From Taenia hydatigena (taxonomy: Eukaryota > Platyhelminthes > Cestoda > Cyclophyllidea > Taeniidae), in the NCBI GenBank assembly GCA_036345935.2, contig JADWOT020001334.1, forward strand, positions 124,001 through 188,000: a stretch of DNA of 64,000 nucleotides, in the 5' to 3' direction. Made by a program: the position numbers and the translations under genes. Shown here one piece after another: positions 11,150 to 22,206 of this stretch (positions are counted from its first letter, which is position 1; each line of letters starts with the position of its first letter). Under the pieces are notes generated by a model. The model did not search any database. It was not told the origin of the DNA and saw nothing but the letters and a program-made list of their open reading frames with translations.

Positions 11150-13668
11150 CTTTTTCCTCCTTTCAATAAACGCTCCATCGTTCCCCTTCCATTGTAAGGT
11201 ACTCTCTAAGTGAATCGCATTTTCCTGTAAAAGTGCTTGTTCATTTCACATTTGGTAGTCACTCCATTCGTTCTGCTTACTAGGCTAAAGCAGGCACTTT
11301 CGTTAGCTTCAAACATATCCATCCCTTACTCCCTCACGCCTTTGCTGCACTTTCCAAAGAACCATGCTTATTTTCTTCATTTCGCTTTATCCACTACACC
11401 TCACCATTATTATCCATGCTGCATCTTACTCACCTGCTTTGCGACTATTCTTTGGAAAAAGTTCCTGTGTTGCGCTTTAGCATTCTTACTTTTAAATCCA
11501 TTCGACTCCCGTACCATAGTTACATATTTTTCTTTTTATTGCCTTCGTTTGCTTTGCAATTGCGTCCTATCAGCGTAACATTATGGTATCCTCAAGGTCG
11601 TGGACAACGTTCTTTATAATAAACTAACAAGGAAACAGCATAAACTAAGTTTTGTCTAATTTAAACAAATTATTTTGCTTCAAGCTTTACAAGAATTAAT
11701 ACCACATACACTCCCTTCACATGCCTTCAGCTCATAATACGATGCAACGCCATGTATTTATCCTTGAAATAATTTGTCCAATACTTAATCCTTATAAGAA
11801 TGCTTAAGCAAATCTTTATTAAAATTATCTGTTTACCATAACAACACAAGTCTCCGGAATACATAAGGTAGCTAATAATCGTATAGCCAGTGCTTACTTT
11901 ACTTGATGCGAGTCCAGCCTCATGGAAGAGCTTTTCAGAATATTTCTTAGCCAGTGATTCTTTAATCTTCTATGTTTAAAGACAAATGTCAACATTTAGA
12001 AGGAGTCTTACTTCCCTGTCGATAAGGCAAAGATAGGACGCGAAGGACGTTGAGCGCACTTACAGATGTTATTTCAAGACATTCCGCGGTATAGCCATCT
12101 ATCACGACCCCCATCTCATCTGGCCATTTCGTGCACCATATCATTAAACTCCACGTAGCCGCCCGATCGCGGTACTGGCCGTCATACCCATTTAATGGCA
12201 CCGCGTGCTAAATTGGCAACACGGCAGTTTAGATCACCCTGTAAAGCAAAAGACCGTGAGTTTACTCAAGCTGTATTCAGCCTTCTCGCTTTCCGCCTTC
12301 CTGACGTACATGCCCCTGTACAAGGCAGTTAGGAGCATCTTGTTTTCTTCTCCTTAAACACATCCCTTCCTCCTCAAACCCATCTATCCGACAACCCATA
12401 AGATACGCGTTCACCAGCTTTTAAAGCTATTTTCAAGGCTAAGTTGTAGCATCCCACTCTTTGACAATCCACGCTACGTTTAGCAGCAGGGTTGGGGTAC
12501 TCAATGAAGACGGTACATTGAAGTGCACTTTACCTTTGTCAATAAACTACAACTCGACAAAATTAAAACGTCTCCACACCTGATGAGGTAAAACATGTTG
12601 CAGCCGTCATTTGATCGTAAAAATGGGCTACATTTGTGCAAAAGAACACCTCCATCACCAATTCATACAGCATCCTCAACTTTCCTCCTTCCCAGAGACG
12701 AAAAGAGACATCACGCTCAGATGGAATACATAAGCATGTGTTCAACATACCAACGACCCACTCCATTAAGGTGCAACGACGAGGCAACTAGATGGCCCCA
12801 TCACTGAAATCCTCCATCCAACAAACCACTGGCGCACTACATAGTCGCTCCGCCTTGTTCAGTACCATCCTCCATGCTCTCCTCGGCAAGAGCTCTTCGT
12901 TCTCAGTCCCCTCATCTTCTATGGTGTTAGCAAAATCCCGTATGGGATGGAACAATGTGCTAGCCATCATGCGCGTCCAGGACCAGTGGAGGAAATACGA
13001 GCCTAGTAGCAAAAGGTCAAACTCCTGCTAACGATGCGGCTCCACGACAACTATAGTGACAGAAGAGTTAAGATTTACTATAACTGCCGGTCCGAAATCT
13101 ACTGTCACATCGTAGACATGCAAGGATAAGCCTAAGCACTTGTCTCAGGCAACGGAACTGAACCCAATACCATTAAAACGCGCTAAAGAATCCTAAAAGA
13201 GTACAATCTTATATGGAATAAGCTGCGTAAATGAGAAGCTGCAGAGGCAAGTAGAGCATAAATTCATTGTGCATTTTGCGTTTCGCCTACAAATTGAGTG
13301 CACCTGACAAGTAAGTCTTCCCACTCACTGCAGCAGTCACACGTGGACGTCATTTGAAGGCCTCTGGAAAGTTACCCATGCGTGGATACGGGCCAATAAC
13401 TTGCGTCTTAAGCCCCAAGCATCGGGCAAGCGATTATCGAATATGGAAATGAATTATACAGAGAATGATGCATGTGAAAGTATCATAATGTAATCGAACA
13501 AAATCTCAACAAAATCTCAACATCTTAGAGCAAAAAACGAACGAGCAAAACTGTTAATCGTAAGACAATAACATGTAATTTAGCTTAATTGACAAGCGCA
13601 CTGAGTAACCGGTTCACTCTCGTTTATGCTCTCACGTGGAACTCACACACCGTACTCAGGCGTTCCTA
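11150..13668 (+). repeat. Repeat family C, copy 1
   Basis: A segment of about 2.5 kb is collinear with 59400-61897 in the same orientation. Landmarks in both are TTTGGTAGTCACT near 11250, TTTCTTTTTATTGCC near 11525, an AAAGCTATTTTCAAGGCTAAG block near 12423, ACATGCAAGGA-type sequence near 13117 and CCGTACTCAG near 13649. Short frames inside (11237-11578, 12563-12787, 12792-13031) are not preserved as proteins between the copies: in the best case, the 33 codons before the shared stop at the minus-strand end (copy 1, 12563), nearly all differences change the amino acid. No terminal repeats or recognisable element class were found. A small duplication of AAAATCTCAAC at 13500-13523 is specific to this copy. 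Confidence 0.75.
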
Positions 13669-14249
13669 AGTGTGCAGATGGGAAGGAGAGGCTAGTGAAT
13701 AGGTAAGATAAATTAGCGAACTTGCCTCTCAGGCGTGGTCCCTCATTTGGTCCGTCATTATTAGTAAGTTAGACGTGCAAGCGAAATTGTCTCTCACAAC
13801 CGGATTATACGAAATTAATTTATTTTTCTAAAGGCATCTCAATTTTGATCAAAAGTTTGTTTCCCAGACGAATCGTGTTGGGCATGCACAGCTTATGAAA
13901 ACCTCCGGTTAACTAAGTGCGGTTTGAGCTGCCAAGGCAACACACCTCAACAGTGATTGTAGCCGCAAAAACACCTTGATCAAGTGGTAAACATGCATCT
14001 CAAATTTTATTGACTTCGATGCAGACGAATTGTAGTAGAACGAGCAATCATCAATTTCAACTCTTTTACGACACACAGCATGGAGGTTATGAGGAACAAA
14101 TTCTAATCATCAATTTTGATTTAAACATTAGGAGAAACTAGCTAATTCAATTATAGCGGCGAAATGCTGTGAAATTTCAGTGATAATGTCTTCAGTTAAT
14201 CGCCTTAAACACAATTACCATAATTAAATTTACTTAGGACTGTGTATAC
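13669..14249. other. Unassigned stretch between C and B
   Basis: The DNA is AT-rich, with no frame or repeat match identified. Confidence 0.4.
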
Positions 14250-14870
14250 TTTGCAAGGACAAAACAGCCGTGGTTAAGAGTGTCTCCACCCACGACTGCC
14301 TATCTGCACGCATGATTTTATCAACCGATCGGACAAGGCTGACCGGAATGGAGCTTTTAAGGTTGCACATTGCAAGCGGATGCTGGCAACTCACGCACCG
14401 ACCCTGAATATTGGCGCGCTGAATGTTTTCAATCACACAGACTCGACTGATCTTATGCCACTGCGTCCTCGAATCCTTAACCTTAGGGCCATTATGCCTG
14501 TAGGGTCCGAAAAAATGGGTGAAAGTAAGTTTCGTGTCGCTATATGTGAAACATTCTTGGCTAAAAAGCATAATCGCATGAAGAGTAGTCCTCGTTCTCG
14601 GTGAGGTGAGGTGTAACTCAAGGCTTCAGAGGCTGTGCGACTCCACTTACTTGACCGATAAAACCTTCGACACGTAGAATGCTGCGGTATCGATTGACCA
14701 TACGTCACGGTGCGAATTCTCTTTGGACATCAGGCAGAGCAAAACAGAATGCCGCGCCACTCGCTACACTTGCCGCTGCTTCATTTACACACATGTCAAT
14801 GGTGAAGAAGTTGATGTAAATAGCAAGAGGCATGCTTCTAGTACAACGCCTTCTCGCAATTTTGTCTTCT
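14250..14870 (+). repeat. Repeat family B, copy 2
   Basis: This is the counterpart of 408-1010. The 113-codon minus-strand frame at 14230-14571 spans much of it. The corresponding frame in copy 1 is broken by stops, so it is not supported as a gene. This copy sits about 230 bp upstream of A copy 2, so B and A may once have been parts of one longer element. Confidence 0.65.
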
Positions 14871-17808
14871 CAGAGGGATTCTTACAAGTAGTCACTGCAC
14901 TCAGCGTTTACAGCATTATTCATTATGATGACATCCGCTCCTAGGCCACCTCGTCGAATACCTAGGTGGAAACCTCGGTATATATAAAAATTGGAATGAG
15001 CAAACTTGATTAAAACAAATGGTTAGCTAGACAATGCTTTGAAATCCTAATTAAGAAATTTGTATTTGTGGTCGCTCTGCTGTAAATTTATCAAAAATGT
15101 CACCTGCTGTGGCTATGGAAGTGAGCGCAGGTGAACTCCATATCACTGCCATCTCCTAGTGGTCTCTCTTCTCGTTTTCACTCTTTTGGGGCCGCAGCCC
15201 TATCTATGGATAAAAAAGTCTATGCAAGAAAGCAATGCACCTATTTTTGGTCTTTCATTGAATGAGCAAAATAATCTTGCAGGAGTGTAGTTCAGCAGTA
15301 TTGACGGTTCCTCAGAAAGTGTGACTAAGTTAAATGAACTCCATGTCGACACATCATCGCACTACCCACTTCCGGTCTATTAAACTACTGTTGTGGTGAG
15401 AATGCTTCAATCAGGTAAGATCCAACACCAGACTGAGGGCGAATAATGAATCACTCTTCTGGCAGATGTGTCCCTCCTTTGGTCGCTGTCTTTCTTCCTT
15501 CATTCCTTTAGTCTATAGCACACTGCTGCCCAATTTCACTTTGCCATCTTCATCTCAAACAAATGCAAATGCTGTTAGAGCATCAGATTTACGAATGCGC
15601 CTCTCTCCCTCATATATCTACTACCGTTCGACATGCTGTGCCACTTCCCTGACCGGCTTTCATGCATCTACCTTCCTTCGCATCAGTCTGACAGATACAT
15701 GAGCGATTTTCACTGCAACCCGTTAACTACTTCACTCTTCGCCACTTAAGACCTGTCATCATACTTTAGAAATTGAATGGATGCGTAAATGCTACCTCGC
15801 TTAATCAAATCGCTGACAAAATAGCTCACCATCTCAAACTGCTTAGGAATGGCTCATGAGTACTCTAGAGAAATTCAAGAGCCTCACGTTCACGAAATTC
15901 AAGGTACGCTCAAACTGTGACAATTTCAATATATCCACTTCACTCCACATGCGCTGTGCAATGCATCTACATTCAGATGTTCCATCGACCAAGCATCCAA
16001 CACATAAATGGACAACATGGTAAAAACACGGCTGAGTCAACATGCTGGTGGTCCCAAAATACTGATCAAATGAGCCAATAAAACAAAGCCAACGAGACCA
16101 TAACTAGCCGTGGATTGAGCAAATCATGGCGAGTTCCGCCTTCCAAAAATCGCCCTCATTTTACAGGTGCAAACGTTTGGAGCAGGACAAACTGCGCACA
16201 TAATCATTGGCACGTGGATCCTTGGGGCAATAAAGGCAGTTGATGAAATTGATGGAATGAGTTGGTCACATTCACTGGCTTGTGCCTCTCTTACAACGGC
16301 AGACCCGAGTGCAAACGACCCGGGATTATTCTTCTTATCCTCGGCATTTATACCCACAGAACTAATAAAATGATTAGATAGAGTCATAATTTATTTGCAC
16401 TTTATTGAGCACAGAGCGAAAACAGGAGTTCGTTTTTCTCACATCGAACAGTCGGCAAAAACTACCCTACAAAGAGATTTGTGATCACTGGTCGCCTTAT
16501 GTCTAATAGGCGCAATGAAGCAGACTTTCCAGACGCCTCCCTTTCAGGCGGCCTACACACCTAGAGAATTCGCTTCACCACTGCAAATGCTAGTTGACTT
16601 TAGCCCACGAATTTCGATGAGGTCTACTCAACGAGGAAACGTAAACACCTAGTTGGACGGAGTATTTCAAACATGCAGCTGCATAATGGTATACGTTCAT
16701 CATGGCTAACAAGCTTAGACCAACCGAATTTATTAAATCCTGCCGTTAGATTGTACTTCTTTCCATAATTACTATCTAGCATCTACGAATGGTGTAGTGG
16801 AGCGATTTCGCCCATTAGCATTCACTAGCCTTTGGTAGCCTTGTTGGTATGAATGCATTGGCACGGTCATCATACTATTTCAAACTTTATAAATAATATT
16901 GACTGGACTTGGAACATTTTGAGGCTCTTGCAAGCAATCTTCAACTTTGTCTTCCTTTTATAAACAAAACGCTAACTGAGCATTTAACGTCTAGTTTCCG
17001 AATTTCTTAGTTTGCACACTTAAAACACTGGATTAGATTAGCTAAATAATTTTTGCCTCTGTTTTTAGAGATTTAATTTCGTTTTCTCATGATTTTGCCC
17101 ACCTCTTGCTGTGAGACTAATTATTTTTAAATTAGATGCTAAAAAAGCTTGTTTTGCAAAGCTTATTACGCTCGCTTCACGCGTTCTCATCTCAATGTAT
17201 GATTTTTCTGCCATTTGGTGGAAGGGCATGCGTTCCACATAGATTTTCACAGACAAGATGCAAGTGAGCAACAGCTCTCCTCAAGATGCCAATATCCTCT
17301 GATAAATCATAGAAAGTCATTACCGTTCCTTCAGCGATAAAAAGATAGCCGTTGAAAGCGACTTGTCCTTAACCTTCCAATGTTGTAGACTTACTCCTGA
17401 AATTAAAATACTTCCAACTGCGCCATTTAATAAAGGGAAAGCTGTACTTACGATGCTAGAAAGGGAGTTCCGACATAATTTTGTCGTGACTGCAACCAAA
17501 ATCTATCCTTGGTCAGAGAAAAAGTAGAGCCCAGCTGAGCTGTGTCCAATACCACCCCTTTTAGGAGTCCAAATATTTAGGCCGCGACGCTGTTATCCGA
17601 TGGACAGGTCAGCCATGTCAAAGTTATCCACCAATCACAAACCTCGATTCCATAATGTATCGTAAAAGTCACAGAAAGAAGGAGGAGCAAACAGTTGATT
17701 CGTCTTTGTCCAAAAGTACTGACGTGCCTAGGCAATGAGTACGATGTGAAAGAACCACTAGTGGGGGTATCTGCAAACACGTAAATTAAACCTATTAACG
17801 TAGGTGTC

Positions 17809-17881
17809 GCTTCCGTGGCCTAATGGATACGGCGTCTGACTAGGGATCAGAAGACTGTGGGTTCGAGTCCCGCCGGAACCG
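17809..17881 (+). tRNA. tRNA-like gene: tRNA-Arg body with AGG (Pro) anticodon
   Basis: The 73 nt fold as a complete cloverleaf. The acceptor stem GCTTCCG / CGGAACC has one mismatch (second pair C-C). The D arm is GCC...GGC around TAATGGATAC. The anticodon arm is TCTGA / TCAGA around loop CTAGGGA, giving anticodon AGG. The T arm is GTGGG / CCCGC around TTCGAGT, and the discriminator is G. The internal Pol III B box GGTTCGAGTCC matches the consensus and the A box TGGCCTAATGG is close to it. The body, especially TCTGACT and GGATCAGAAGA, is typical of eukaryotic tRNA-Arg. The anticodon would read a Pro codon (CCU). No TTTT terminator follows closely and no intron is present. Because it lies in a dispersed repeat with decayed sisters at 5392 and 34007, it is more likely repeat-borne than a housekeeping tRNA, but transcription is possible. 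Confidence 0.6.
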
Positions 17882-18030
17882 TAAATCTCCTTTATCTCTC
17901 TCGTTGCATGTAGTAGCACCGTGCCTGTCCAACAATGGATTGCATCAGGAAGGATGGATGTGACACCTACTTAGATTCTTGAAGGGAGGAGCAGTAAATT
18001 GAGCTGAAATGTGGGACGTGGCATGTCATC

Positions 18031-18291
18031 ATGCCTGGTGAGAGGCTAGAATCCACAACATCCACGTTATTAGGACGACACCTCAACCTACTGATCTACT
18101 TCATCACCACCAATCCTCTACCCTCATTTCTCCTTCGCTTACTCACTGCCGAATCCTTCCCACTACTTTTCCTTTGCACTCACTCCCTTATATTCACATC
18201 TTTTGTGCTCCTCACTTTTCTCCTACTCATCTCATTGGCTCCTGTTGCCAACCTCTCTCCTTCGACCAGATGCCATGCTTCGCCGTTATGA
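18031..18291 (+). other. Pyrimidine-rich open frame in A copy 2
   Basis: This frame of 86 codons starts MPGERLESTTST, the counterpart of 5595-6011, and lies 222 bp after the tRNA start. Its C-terminal half is Leu/Phe/Thr-rich from CT-rich DNA and does not match the sister frame in detail. A functional protein is not supported. Confidence 0.25.
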
Positions 18292-20685
18292 CAAATGGAG
18301 GGACATGTGCGATAGGTGAAGTGTGACCAGTGGGGTCGCGTATCGCACTAGTGGACAAGAAAGGAGTAGGAAACAAGTTTTATTATTTAAACCCTACGCA
18401 CTCATATCAGACACCTGGTGTTGTTAGACGCTTGATTTATGCTTTGTAGAATACGAGAAGCAGCGTTTTTTGCACTTGTTGTTTAGAAAACACTGCTGTC
18501 GAAAATGGGCACCTGCTACTTGGGTTCAGTAACAGGTGCAAGCTTCTACGATCGAGCATGGGTGGGAGATGTTTCTAATCGAAATGCGATAGCATCAATA
18601 TCTGGACAGGTATTGCATGCTAATTTCAATGTTAAAGGCAATGTCTAGAGTGAATATAGTCTGCATTTCCGGCTACACATCGACTTTTGTGTTCGCCATA
18701 AATTTTGCACTTTTTAGCATTCATTGGGTTGCAGACAGCATGGACTTGGTGCCCGTCTTCACTCATAAAATCTAATTGTACACCAAGTCACGGCTCTGAA
18801 CAGACCTCTACGCGATGCAGACAGCGAATTCAAGTTGCTCTTCAGAAACCTAAAGAGCAGTCTTTAGGTAAATTTTATGCGTAAATATTTCGGCATGTCC
18901 ACCTCACACATCTGTTCCTGAGTTTTTGAAACAGACATTGTCTTCGTATAAATACAGCGAAAGCAATCGAATCGCAATTGGGTGTGATTCAAGCAACTAG
19001 TTCCTTCACCCATTTGCGGCCAAACAGCAGAAGCAGAAGCTAGATCTAATCCATGTTTCGCCTAAACTGATGACCATCTAGCTGATTTTCAAAAAACCAA
19101 GCTGGGATTCGTCAAATTAACGCAAGCACAGGGATGTATTTGCAAGGAAGCAACTGGATCTAATCGTGATTGAACAGCTTACAATGAACTGTGCCTTAGC
19201 AAATATTGACAAAGATCGTGTCTGTCTGCAAGACTTACTAAATCTGTGCGTGTCATTGGGCGCAATCACGAAATTCGCTGATTCGACTTAGGTCCGACCC
19301 CCTGACCTGAGAAGGACAGTCCAAAAATCTCTGCAGGCAAGATTATTACCTAGCCTGATGTAATACCCCAATGGCGGATAAAGACGCAGCTGGTCGCCAG
19401 TAATCAATATCATCCAAACCATGCCAGCAGTGAAGATTTGTCATGAGACATTGAGACGGGACTTTAGCTAAACTCGAACAACCACAGATTTCTATGTTGA
19501 GATTGTTAAGCAAATGGCTATCACCTTTGACTTTAAGGCCCATCTCATTGCTATCAACGAAATAATCTAGCTAAGCTTGATTGATAGATTAAATGGTGGA
19601 GGATTGGATGGGACGCAACACTAGTCATGCTGGACTGGTGTTCATTTTTTACTAGCGTGCCACACTTCCGTAACACTAATCTCTCGGTCAGAAAGGTTAC
19701 CACAGCTTCCAAAGTCAATATTATCTTGCCAAATTAATGCTGGTTGAGTGTGATTGTCAAACTAACCCTTGTAAAGTCTCAACTGCCTCTAAAACTCCAG
19801 GGGAAAATACGGAGATGGCCACCAACGATGACCACTTAGCGCGACGCCTGACTTTTAAACACCTTCATGGGGAGCTGATACAGGCTATCCAGAGGTGTCA
19901 CGCAGGTGCCGTGAATTAAAAATGCGTTCAATGTGTTGTAGCTAGGCTTAACGTGTGCCGCAGTCCACTTCAAATGTCAACTGTCTCTACTTCGTAGTGC
20001 CGATGGCCTCATTTAAAGTAAAAGTCGGGGCGCGCTTGGTCTATGCACCCCAAAGTAGCACCACTTCCAAATGCAGTTGATGCTGACACAGGCGGCCACC
20101 GAAAATTAAGTTTCGGCGAAGCTTGTAGTTTCGAAGTATATAACGCCACCGGTCTTGACTGAGAGTTTCTATGAAATGAATCGCGTCCTTTGAAATACTA
20201 ACTGCATATTTCCCTTGGGCTAATATTATCCTGTTCCATGGAGATCGTGGAGTGAATTTATGACCTCCCTTTGATGGGAGATGAACCGGCACAAATTGTG
20301 TTTAGGACCACCGCTATGTGGGCTGAGGCAAAATTTTGACGAAATTTCTACATGATTTTAACCTGGCAATGGTGGATTTTGTCGTGTGTTTCGCTGCATC
20401 GATGTCAGGAAATAGCCGATTCATTTTGGGTTGCAGGACTTTGCCTTTATTTCTCCCTTAAAACTTACCCATTTCGCCTTTAGTAAAAGTCACTTTTCTT
20501 TTCAACTCAACTTTATAGTTTATGATTAGTTACGTAAAAGCATTGCAAAATTAGTATTAGAACGAAATGGATGAAGTTTAAGTGGTTGCATAGCTGGTTG
20601 ACTTCTCGATTACTCACCAGCACTCTACCCGTGTCTCGTCATAGGTGCTATCTCGTTCCCTCTTCAATACAAGCAAAATCTTATC

Positions 20686-20708
20686 AAAGTCAGTCAGTGA
20701 CTGACTTT
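20686..20708. other. 23-bp perfect palindrome
   Basis: Arms AAAGTCAGTCA and TGACTGACTTT are exactly complementary around a single central G. It could extrude as a small cruciform or bind a dimeric protein. No function is evident. Confidence 0.7.
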
Positions 20709-21765
20709 AACAAGTCTCTCCGACTAGCTTTTTTACAGTGTTTCATCAGTAGAGATAATTTGCGTGGAAATATGAGTCTAATTAGCGTGGTTTTATTATC
20801 AAGGGGCGAAATGCCATTAAGAGTTACCTAGTTCATCTTGTCAAAAAAGGAAAATCAATTCCAAATAAGTACTTGTGCACGTCACAGAATAAATCCCGCT
20901 CTTTGAATTTTTCCAAATAAAGGATAACGACTTATCGTTCTCTTATAATAGAGACTTAAATGCGCTTAACTTGGGATGAAAAAGCTAATTGTGACCTTCA
21001 ATTCCAATCGATTACTCGAGCAACACGCATAAACTCGTACCATAAATCGGATGAACAAATTTTTAAATTTGCAAAAAGGTATCACCACACAGATCCTGCC
21101 AGGCGTATTTTTATTTCGGCTCGAAGATGGCATCCTTTCATCAAACACAAAGTTATGTTAGATGCTTCAAGCTGGACATGAAAATGCCGTAGCTTCAGGT
21201 AATTTTACGTTTAACATCCTCCTAGACTAGTTTAGATGGCAGAATGTATGCATAGATGGAAGTACCTTTGCCTTTTGTGCAAGGTAAATACCGAGATGCT
21301 TTCACAAAAATCGTGTGAAGGAAATTTCAAGAGTGCGTTCCTGTAATCTGCATCAAGATTTCCTTGCATAAATAAGGCGTTTATTACCAGCCATGATTAC
21401 TTATCACTGTGTTTGATTCCTTTCACACTTCCTTTTCTAAATTTAGACTAACTTGCTTCCTCAAATCAGCAAGAATTTCCCGAGATAATGCGCATTTGTA
21501 CTTTACCATTTGAAGCCGAATCAAAGATCCCACAAATGGTCCGAACCCAATTTTGTCCTACTTATTCTTAGGTCAAATTCACGTGGATGTGAATTAGTCC
21601 GCCCTAAGGGATACAATAAGTGTCACATCAAATACCATTCCGTTTCTTTCGTTGGGAGGCATTATCAAGTTCAGCAGCTGACTTAAGAGTCTTGCCCATC
21701 GTAGACCGCGTTTATACGCCAAATCATCACAAAAGGACATTCCATTACCCATTTATTGAGTAAAG

Positions 21766-22206
21766 TCATATAAGACCGACAATAATATTAGTAGTCTCGT
21801 TTAGTTTATGCCAAACGCGATAAAAATCACTAGTTTTGACACTAACCGGGCCAATGTTATGTAGAAGGTTATCCTGCTCATCTATAACGTAAGGCATAAG
21901 GCGCTGATCCAATAGTTGTGCAGACTCATCGGCATGTCCAATCAGATGCCTCTTTCTCTCATTGATCACTCCCAACCAATAATGCAGGAGTTGTGATTCA
22001 TCCACTGGCGAATAAGCGCTTAGAATATGGCTAACGGACGCACCAAAGAAATGTATAAATATCGAAGCTGAGTAGTGGCAGCCCCACTCAGGTCCAAATT
22101 TCGTGCTAGAGTGACACGCAGTCCTGAATCGTTCATTGTACTGCATTCCTACACGCATGGATCGTAGAGCGGAATCAACCAATTCTAACTCTAATGTTGC
22201 ATCTCA
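21766..22206 (-). other. Open frame of about 146 codons, possible exon
   Basis: On the minus strand this frame runs from just after a TGA to a stop at 21766. Within it, a TTG-started frame reads MVDSALRSMRVG. Composition is mixed and protein-like, with stretches such as LLHYWLGVINERKRHLIG, but I recognise no family. A pyrimidine tract followed by AG lies immediately upstream, which would serve as a 3' splice site. Chance alone predicts about one frame of this length in the window, so support is weak. Confidence 0.15.

Larger units (their letters stand above)
15098..18375 (+). repeat. Repeat family A, copy 2 (3'-truncated)
   Basis: This copy is collinear with 2727-5880 of copy 1 from the shared CACCTGCTGT start. 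It contains the best-preserved tRNA-like sequence (17809-17881) and the MPGERL frame. Just past that frame it retains about 70 bp (18290-18375) that copy 1 has lost but copy 3 keeps, including a GATCAGTGG/GACCAGTGG block and GTGGACAAG. Similarity stops near 18375, so roughly the last 1.2 kb of the family is absent here. Confidence 0.75.

Noticed and set aside
12584..12599. CTGATGAG followed by GTAAAAC, reminiscent of a hammerhead ribozyme core
   Set aside because: The required CGAAAC half and the flanking stems are absent, and family C copy 2 has CTGCTGAG instead.
12563..12787. Minus-strand frame partly shared with 60829-61068 in family C
   Set aside because: Over the shared 33 codons nearly all differences change the amino acid, so there is no sign of protein-level selection.
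18410..18427. GACACCTGGTGTTGTTAG, nearly repeated at 62312-62329
   Set aside because: An 18-base match with one difference is expected a few times by chance in a window of this size, and the flanks do not align.
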